Part shown: piece by piece, positions 7,272 through 12,100 of the stretch
How the letters are laid out: every line of letters begins with the position of its first letter
How positions within the stretch are numbered: the stretch's first letter is position 1
Origin: an uncultured Lachnospiraceae bacterium
GTDB lineage: Bacteria > Bacillota > Clostridia > Lachnospirales > Lachnospiraceae
DNA length: 12,100 bases
Direction of reading: 5' to 3'
Assembly: GCA_947305345.1 (NCBI GenBank)
Contig: CAMZDH010000007.1
Location: forward strand, 1-12,100
Notes under the pieces: generated by a model
Seen by the model: only the letters and a program-made list of their open reading frames with translations
Told to the model about the DNA's origin: nothing
Database searches by the model: none
Made by a program: the position numbers and the translations under genes

Positions 7272-8519
7272 ATGGCAACCATACGACCGTTTCGGGCGCT
7301 CCGGCCATCAGACGGCTATCAGGAACGCATTCCGGCGCTGCCCTATGACGTTTTTTCGGAGGCGGAGGCGCGCGCCTATACGGCAGCGCATCCGGATTCC
7401 TTCTTGACGATCGACCGCCCGGAGACGATGTTCCCCGAGGGGCAGGATCCGTATGCCGGCGAAGTCTACAAAAAGGCAGACAAAACCTTCCGGAAATGGA
7501 TCCGGGAAGGGCGGCTCGTCCGGGAGGAAAAGCCCTGTTATTACCTCTACGAGCAGACGATGAACGGCCGTGTGCAGTCCGGTTTTGTCGCGTGCTCCGC
7601 GGTCGATGATTATCTGAACGGTGTCATTCTGAAACACGAAAAGACGCGTGCCGAAAAGGAAAAGGACAGGATCCGTCACGTCGACGCGCTGAGCTGTCAG
7701 ACGGGACCGATCTTTTTGGCCTACCGGCCGATGAGAAGGCTGAAGGAGATCGCAAAGGCGGTGCGGGAAACCGAGCCGCTATATGACCTTACCGGTGCGG
7801 ACGGCGTCCGGCATCGCGTGTTTCGGATCGCGGACCGGCCGGCCGTCGAGGAGATCACGGAAGCGTTTGCGGCGGTTCCGCACACCTACATCGCGGACGG
7901 GCATCACCGGGCGGCGAGCGCGGTCAAGGTCGCTTTGATGCGGCGGAAAGCGAAGCCGGCGTATACCGGAAAAGAGGAATTCAACTTTTTCCTGTCGGTC
8001 CTGTTTCCCGCGGACGAGCTATGCATTTTCCCGTACAACCGGGTGGTGAAGGAAACGAAACTGCGTTCTCCGGAAGAAGCGGAAAAGTGGCTGAACAAGG
8101 TCTGCGATCTGGAAAAACCGTCAGAAAATGCAAAGAAGGCCGTCCAGCCGACGGAAAAGGGCATGATCGGCGTTTATTGCCGCGGAAGATGGATCCGGGC
8201 GCGCTTCAAGAAAAAGTACCGTTCGGACGACGCGGTCAGAGGACTCGACGTTTCGATCCTGCAGGACCAGCTCCTCGCGCCCGCGTTTCAGATCAGGAAC
8301 CCGAGGACCAACCACCGCATTGCCTTTGTCGGCGGCATCCGCGGACCGAAGGAACTCGAAAAGCGCGCCGGGGACAAGGGCGTTGCATTTTCAATGTATC
8401 CGCCGACGATGGAAGAACTGCTGCGGGTCGCGGACGAGGGCAGGCTGATGCCGCCGAAGAGCACCTGGTTTGAACCGAAGCTCCTTTCGGGCTTCTTCAT
8501 GCATCTCATTGAACGTTAA
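7272..8519 (+). CDS. DUF1015 family protein (SerC-associated)
   Basis: A 415-residue protein of the DUF1015 family, whose usual length is near this. The start fits the family: MATIRPFRALRP followed by ALPYDVFSEAEAR. The hallmark motif is YIADGHHRAAS, with Asp209, His211, His212 and Arg213. Further blocks are KHEKTRAEKEKDR (residues around 120) and AFSMYPPTMEEL with PPKSTWFEPKLLSG at the C-terminus. No signal peptide or membrane segment is seen, so it is probably cytoplasmic. As I recall, DUF1015 genes in Clostridia often lie beside serC and serA; here serC lies about 3 kb downstream, which supports a link to serine metabolism, but the reaction is not known to me. The DGHHR motif resembles the ParB/sulfiredoxin-like fold; this is a suggestion only. 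As printed, the frame is continuous with tldE because of the frameshift upstream; the ATG and RBS mark the true start. Confidence 0.9.
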   Translation: MATIRPFRALRPSDGYQERIPALPYDVFSEAEARAYTAAHPDSFLTIDRPETMFPEGQDPYAGEVYKKADKTFRKWIREGRLVREEKPCYYLYEQTMNGRVQSGFVACSAVDDYLNGVILKHEKTRAEKEKDRIRHVDALSCQTGPIFLAYRPMRRLKEIAKAVRETEPLYDLTGADGVRHRVFRIADRPAVEEITEAFAAVPHTYIADGHHRAASAVKVALMRRKAKPAYTGKEEFNFFLSVLFPADELCIFPYNRVVKETKLRSPEEAEKWLNKVCDLEKPSENAKKAVQPTEKGMIGVYCRGRWIRARFKKKYRSDDAVRGLDVSILQDQLLAPAFQIRNPRTNHRIAFVGGIRGPKELEKRAGDKGVAFSMYPPTMEELLRVADEGRLMPPKSTWFEPKLLSGFFMHLIER

Positions 8520-8549
8520 CGGTCAACGATGACAGAGAGGAGAGATCAT

Positions 8550-9152
8550 ATGGGTTTACTGGACAGTTTGTTCAACCTTGGAAAAAGAGAGATCCGGAAT
8601 GCGGCGGAGAACGCCTTGAAGGAAAAGGCAAAGTCCGCGAGCCAGAAAGTGTATTCCTATACCTTCGAAAAAATGCCGGAGAACCTCGAGGAACTGAAAG
8701 CCATGCGGGGCGCGGATCTGAAGGATCCGGCGACCGTCGCGGCGTTGTGCGTGCTGGCGCTCGACCGGTACGGCAAGGACCGCGAGGCGTGCTTTGCGAT
8801 GATGGATTACTTAAAGGGACCGGAGCCGCTTACGCCGTATGAAAAGCAGATGATCAACAACCAGCACATGGACGGAAAAGATTACGTGCTGCGCTCGTAC
8901 CTCGAAGGCGCGGCGCCGGAGAACAATTACACGCCGTCGCAGCCGTTCACGATCAAGCCGTTTGAGAATCCGTACAGCCGGGAGAATTACAGCAGCGGCT
9001 ACATCAAGATCTTTTTGAACAGCGGCGGCGCGGATTCGGCGCGCTACGTCGTGCTCCGCACGAAACCGTCGACGGGGCAGTGGTTCATCAACCAGTTCCA
9101 GGGCCTGCTTTCCGGCATCCGGATTCCGAAGGAACAGGACAAGTGGGCATAA
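8550..9152 (+). CDS. DUF6935-like small protein of unknown function
   Basis: A 200-residue protein without signal peptide or membrane segment. The N-terminus is an amphipathic, Lys-rich helix (MGLLDSLFNLGKREIRNAAE), followed by EKMPENLEELKAM, an alpha-helical block with repeated Asp/Lys (about residues 40-110), and a C-terminal beta-rich part ending in VVLRTKPSTGQWFINQFQGL and LSGIRIPKEQDKWA. This matches what I remember of clostridial proteins called DUF6935; the name should be verified by a profile search. Function is unknown. The start at 8550 is chosen because AGGAG (8538-8542) sits 7 nt before it; an in-frame ATG at 8529 adds MTERRDH without an RBS. The next gene begins 2 nt after the stop, so the two are probably translationally coupled. 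Confidence 0.85.
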   Translation: MGLLDSLFNLGKREIRNAAENALKEKAKSASQKVYSYTFEKMPENLEELKAMRGADLKDPATVAALCVLALDRYGKDREACFAMMDYLKGPEPLTPYEKQMINNQHMDGKDYVLRSYLEGAAPENNYTPSQPFTIKPFENPYSRENYSSGYIKIFLNSGGADSARYVVLRTKPSTGQWFINQFQGLLSGIRIPKEQDKWA

Positions 9153-9154
9153 GA

Positions 9155-11158
9155 ATGCAAAAACCCGGCGCGCTTCTTTTGATGCTCTGCCTCGCGGCAG
9201 CGCTTTCGGGCTGCATCCGGATCGTCGTCAAGGATCCGGACGGGCTTTCGGTGCCGCAGGAGACGGCGTCGGAAGAAGCACCGGAAACGACGGAAAACGC
9301 CGACGGCTGCGTGCCGGTCACATCGCTCTTCAAAGGGGCGCTTCCGAACGGTGAAAACCTGCAGGTCCTGTTTTCCGGAGAATTACCGGAGACGGAAACC
9401 CTGTATTACGCTTCGTTCCGGGAAGGAAACTGCATTTTCACGATTGCGAAGGGAAAGCGGCTCCGTGTGCGCCGCTTCCTTTTAGAGGCCGGAACGGCGG
9501 ACTCCTTTGAGCTTCCCGTCTTAGCGCCGGTCACGGATGAAAAGGCGGGCACGGCGCTCTGCCGCGTCATCGCATTGGAAGACGGGTGCGCCTATTATGA
9601 GTGTGAAGACGAACTGATCTTTTACGATGCGTCGTTTCAGGAGACCGGGCGGGTGAAAAAGGACAGATATTCAGAGGTCTTTCCCGCGGGAAAGGGTGCG
9701 TGCTCTGTGAATCAAGCGGAACTGAAGCTCTACCGGCCGGACGGCACGACGAAAACCTTTGAGATCCCGAAGGCGTCCTTTGCGTTCGGCAATACCGTGC
9801 AGTCCTTTGACGGCGGCATCTGGTTTTTAGCGGAGGATCCGCTTCAGATGGAGGCCTGGTACCGGTTCGATTTGGAAAAAGAGACCTTTACGCGGACGGG
9901 CGTCGTTTCGACGGATCAGGCGGAGACGACCGACACGTCGATCGTTCCGGGCGCGTTCCTCGGGCCGTACGCGGCGGGCAGGACGGCGGTCTACGATCTT
10001 TCGGAGGAAGAGGCGGAGACCGGCTTTGTCCACGCGCTTCAGGAAAAGGAAACGGTGATCGGGCTCCGGGAAGGGACGCTCCTCACCGCGGTTTATGTGA
10101 CGAACGAAACCGGGCGGGAGACCTATGAGCAGGAGGTGACGCTCCGTACGTACGCGTTTTCAGAAGACACGGCGGGTGTGACCGGGAAAATGCGCGCGGT
10201 TTCCCCGGATACGATGGAAGTCACCGATTTCTGGATCTATGACGGCTATGCGGTCTTTTTAAGCAGCAATGTCTCGAAAACCGCGATGCTTCTCGCGCTT
10301 CCGGTCGGAAATGCGCCGGCGGGAAACCCTGCGGAAACGTGTCTTACGAAGAATCCCGGCAGATCCGGGCTGGAACGCTTCGGGGATCTCGACTTTTACG
10401 AGGTAAAGGAGTATCCGCGGGCGTCCTACGTGGAGCGGGAAACGAGCCGCCTCGGTGTCGGATTCTATTTCGGAGAAGACGCACGCCTTGCGGACGTCGG
10501 CGATTATGAACTGACGATGGCGGAAAACCGCGCGGAGACGATCCATGTGGAGACCGCGGTTGCAGACTGGCTCCGGAAGTTTCCGGAAGGGCTTTTAGAC
10601 GACGTCATCGCGCCCTTTGAAGGCATGGACGTCTTCTTTGTCCGGGAGATCAAGGCCCGGGAAGGCAATGCGGTACCGGAAGCGGCGGCTTACGTCGACG
10701 TCCGGAAGAACCGGCTCTCCCTCGTGATCGCAGAGGGGTCACTGAGGACGATTTCGCACGAGTTCATGCATTGCATGAAACTCGCGGGAGAGCGTTACTG
10801 TTATAATTTCCTCTGGCTCCTTCAGGATTACAATCCCGGCGGCTTCCGTTATGCGGGGACCTATAAGGATCTCGAACACCTCAGCGTTGATTATACGCCG
10901 CTCGACAGCAGCGTCCCGTCAAAGAGCGGCATTTACTTCGTCGCTCCGTACGCGAAGGTCAATGCGTCGGAGGACACGGCGCTGATCTTTGAGGAGATCG
11001 CCGCGACCGACGGCCTCCATGCGCCGGCGCTCGAAAGTCTGCCGTTACAGAAGAAAGCGGCGTTCCTCTTTGAAGAACTCCGCCGCGCGGTCCCGTCGAT
11101 ACGGGACAAAGCGCCTCTTTTTTGGGAAACAACGCTTGCCGAAAAGCAGGCGTCATAA
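9155..11158 (+). CDS. Lipoprotein with C-terminal HExxH zincin-like peptidase domain
   Basis: A 667-residue predicted lipoprotein. The signal peptide ends in an LSGC lipobox with Cys20 as the lipidated residue, followed by an acidic Ser/Thr/Pro-rich tether (about 28-50). Residues about 55-500 contain many short beta-strand-like repeats with aromatic and charged ends, possibly a propeller-like or other beta sensor domain; I cannot name it. The C-terminal part holds the zinc motif HEFMH (His535, Glu536, His539) after TIS. Glu606 in SEDTALIFEE is the likely third ligand, and a helical tail (KKAAFLFEELRRAVPS) follows, as in putative clostridial zinc metallopeptidases. It should act on the outer face of the membrane; its substrate is unknown. 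ATG 9155 lacks well-spaced SD. An in-frame GTG at 9143 lies 9 nt after AAGGA and would overlap the upstream gene, so the true start could be 9143. Confidence 0.82.
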   Translation: MQKPGALLLMLCLAAALSGCIRIVVKDPDGLSVPQETASEEAPETTENADGCVPVTSLFKGALPNGENLQVLFSGELPETETLYYASFREGNCIFTIAKGKRLRVRRFLLEAGTADSFELPVLAPVTDEKAGTALCRVIALEDGCAYYECEDELIFYDASFQETGRVKKDRYSEVFPAGKGACSVNQAELKLYRPDGTTKTFEIPKASFAFGNTVQSFDGGIWFLAEDPLQMEAWYRFDLEKETFTRTGVVSTDQAETTDTSIVPGAFLGPYAAGRTAVYDLSEEEAETGFVHALQEKETVIGLREGTLLTAVYVTNETGRETYEQEVTLRTYAFSEDTAGVTGKMRAVSPDTMEVTDFWIYDGYAVFLSSNVSKTAMLLALPVGNAPAGNPAETCLTKNPGRSGLERFGDLDFYEVKEYPRASYVERETSRLGVGFYFGEDARLADVGDYELTMAENRAETIHVETAVADWLRKFPEGLLDDVIAPFEGMDVFFVREIKAREGNAVPEAAAYVDVRKNRLSLVIAEGSLRTISHEFMHCMKLAGERYCYNFLWLLQDYNPGGFRYAGTYKDLEHLSVDYTPLDSSVPSKSGIYFVAPYAKVNASEDTALIFEEIAATDGLHAPALESLPLQKKAAFLFEELRRAVPSIRDKAPLFWETTLAEKQAS

Positions 11159-11201
11159 GTCATACATCATTACATCAATGCAGAATCAGGAGGAATCTAA
11201 A

Positions 11202-11441
11202 ATGTACGAAATCAAAGTGACAGTCACCGGCATGATGTGCCACAACTGCGAGCGCCATATGGCCGAGGCCGTCGAGAAGGCGTTTCAGGCGCGGAAAGTG
11301 AAGGCGGACCATGAGAAAAACGAGGTAACGTTCGTTTCCGCGGAACTGCCGGCGGAAGAAGCGGTGAAAAAATGCGTTGAGGATACGGGATATATCTTTG
11401 GCGGCATGGAATCAAAGGAAAAAAAGAGGCTGTTTTCATAA
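11202..11441 (+). CDS. HMA-domain copper-chaperone-like protein
   Basis: A 79-residue single heavy-metal-associated domain of CopZ size. The metal-binding loop is GMMCHNC (Cys13 and Cys16) after the first beta-strand YEIKVTVT, and the second half has EVTFVSAELPAEEAVKKCVEDTGY, the expected beta-alpha end of the ferredoxin-like fold. An extra Cys lies in KKCVED and a basic tail (SKEKKRLFS) follows. Such proteins carry Cu(I) or another soft metal to P-type ATPases or regulators. No ATPase or CsoR/CopY-type regulator is in the window, so the metal and partner are inferred. The start is set by AGGAGG at 11188-11193, 8 nt upstream; an in-frame ATG at 11178 lacks an RBS. It lies 43 nt after the lipoprotein gene. 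The symbol copZ would be only a guess. Confidence 0.9.
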   Translation: MYEIKVTVTGMMCHNCERHMAEAVEKAFQARKVKADHEKNEVTFVSAELPAEEAVKKCVEDTGYIFGGMESKEKKRLFS

Positions 11442-11461
11442 GCGGAATCATCAATCCGTTC

Positions 11462-11490
11462 TTGACGATGGCTTATAGAAAGAGTAAAAT
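11462..11490 (+). promoter_or_regulatory. Sigma-A-type promoter for serC
   Basis: TTGACG (11462-11467) and TAAAAT (11485-11490) are separated by exactly 17 nt, close to the TTGACA-N17-TATAAT consensus. Transcription would begin near 11497, about 25 nt before the serC ATG. A GAGAGG at 11508-11513 serves as RBS. The AT-rich stretch contrasts with the GC-rich genes. It is read from sequence only, without start-site data. Confidence 0.7.
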
Positions 11491-11521
11491 GAACAGAAAT
11501 TAAAAAAGAGAGGCGCTGATC

Positions 11522-12100
11522 ATGAAACGTGTATACAATTTTTCTGCCGGTCCGGCCGTACTGCCGGAAGAGGTGTTGAAGGAAGCTGCTGAAGAAATGC
11601 TGGATTACCGCGGATGCGGCATGTCGGTCATGGAAATGTCCCACCGGTCAAAGATGTATCAGCAGATCATCGATGAAGCGGAAGCGGATTTCCGCGAGCT
11701 GGTCGGCGTTCCTGACAATTACAAGGTGCTGTTCATGCAGGGCGGCGCATCCCTGCAGTTCGCGATGGTGCCGATGAATTTCATGAAGAACCGTGTGGCG
11801 GACTATATCGTCACGGGCCAGTGGGCGAAGAAAGCGGCGGCAGAGGCGAAACTTTACGGCGAAGTGAACATCGTCGCGTCTTCCGCGGACAAGACCTTCA
11901 GCTACATTCCGGACTGCTCGGATCTTCCGATCTCCGAAAACGCGGATTATGTTTACATCTGCGAAAACAATACCATTTACGGCACAAAATACCATGAGCT
12001 TCCGAATACGAAGGGAAAGAACCTCATTTCCGACGTCTCCTCCTGTTTCCTGTCCGAGCCGATGGACGTCACGAAGTACGCGTACGTGTACGGCGGCGTT
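11522..12100 (+). CDS. serC: Phosphoserine aminotransferase, N-terminal part
   Basis: The first 193 residues of SerC, the PLP-dependent aminotransferase that converts 3-phosphohydroxypyruvate and glutamate to O-phosphoserine and 2-oxoglutarate in serine (and pyridoxine) synthesis. The start MKRVYNFSAGPAVLPEEVL is the family signature. Other marks are SVMEMSHRSK, the phosphate-binding GGASLQF (Gly74-Ser77), CENNTIYGT (residues 148-154) and the PLP-ring Asp171 in LISDVSSCFLS. The window ends in YVYGGV, just before the expected QKN with the Schiff-base lysine, so the gene is cut by the window end and not broken. The complete protein is usually about 360 residues. It has its own promoter and an 80-nt leader gap, suggesting it is controlled apart from the genes upstream. 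A serA gene after it would be expected but is out of view. Confidence 0.96.
   Translation, partial: MKRVYNFSAGPAVLPEEVLKEAAEEMLDYRGCGMSVMEMSHRSKMYQQIIDEAEADFRELVGVPDNYKVLFMQGGASLQFAMVPMNFMKNRVADYIVTGQWAKKAAAEAKLYGEVNIVASSADKTFSYIPDCSDLPISENADYVYICENNTIYGTKYHELPNTKGKNLISDVSSCFLSEPMDVTKYAYVYGGV

Noticed and set aside
5904..8519. A single 871-residue fusion protein of TldE and DUF1015 starting at 5904
   Set aside because: The start has no RBS and lies in tldD; the TldE C-terminus is found in the -1 frame and DUF1015 has its own RBS and ATG. A frameshift explains it better.
11133..11152. Hairpin CGCTTGC-CGAAAA-GCAGGCG (one G-U pair) at the end of the lipoprotein gene, as a terminator
   Set aside because: It lies inside the coding sequence and no T-run follows, so it is not an intrinsic terminator; a short stem in GC-rich DNA can be chance.
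11442..11461. Weak CGGA...TCCG inverted repeat after the HMA gene as a terminator
   Set aside because: The stem is only 4 bp with mismatches inside and has no T-tract.

Overview
The window is a GC-rich chromosomal segment with every gene on the + strand. It reads as a Gram-positive Clostridia-type (Bacillota) genome. The reasons are strong AGGAGG-type ribosome binding sites before almost every gene, a membrane-anchored clostripain-like (C11) protease with a Gly/Ser-rich leader, an LSGC lipoprotein signal, and DUF1015 and DUF6935-like proteins near serC. The exact lineage cannot be fixed by reading alone. I see no mobile element, CRISPR array, tRNA or rRNA, and no convincing intrinsic terminator.

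Layout: (1) 1-317, the 3' end of an unrecognised gene. (2) 351-3047, a large membrane-anchored C11 cysteine peptidase. (3) 3059-4513, 4-alpha-glucanotransferase (MalQ, GH77). (4) 4531-5961, TldD-type metallopeptidase. (5) 5976-7234, its partner TldE/PmbA-type subunit, whose last ~25 codons are out of frame through an apparent 1-nt loss. (6) 7272-8519, a DUF1015 protein, which the frameshift fuses in frame to the TldE body. (7) 8550-9152, a small DUF6935-like protein. (8) 9155-11158, a lipoprotein with a C-terminal HExxH zincin-like domain. (9) 11202-11441, a CopZ-like heavy-metal-associated (HMA) protein. (10) 11522 to the window end, the first 193 codons of serC (phosphoserine aminotransferase), behind its own near-consensus sigma-A promoter.

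Genes 1-9 are separated by only 2 to 43 nt and could be one long transcript. serC is set apart by an 80-nt gap with a TTGACG-N17-TAAAAT promoter. No single pathway explains the cluster. TldD and TldE should form one protease complex. DUF1015 and serC point to serine metabolism. The C11 protease and the zincin lipoprotein should both act outside the membrane. MalQ and the HMA protein look like housekeeping passengers.

The most noteworthy points are the TldE frameshift with its artificial or real fusion to DUF1015, the architecture of the C11 protease (an RRG-x-GL-x-TGPVG leader and two Gly/Ser/Leu blocks flanking the catalytic domain), the uncharacterised zincin lipoprotein coupled to the DUF6935-like gene, and the DGHHR motif of DUF1015 close to serC. 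I found no clear evidence of a wholly new multi-gene system.
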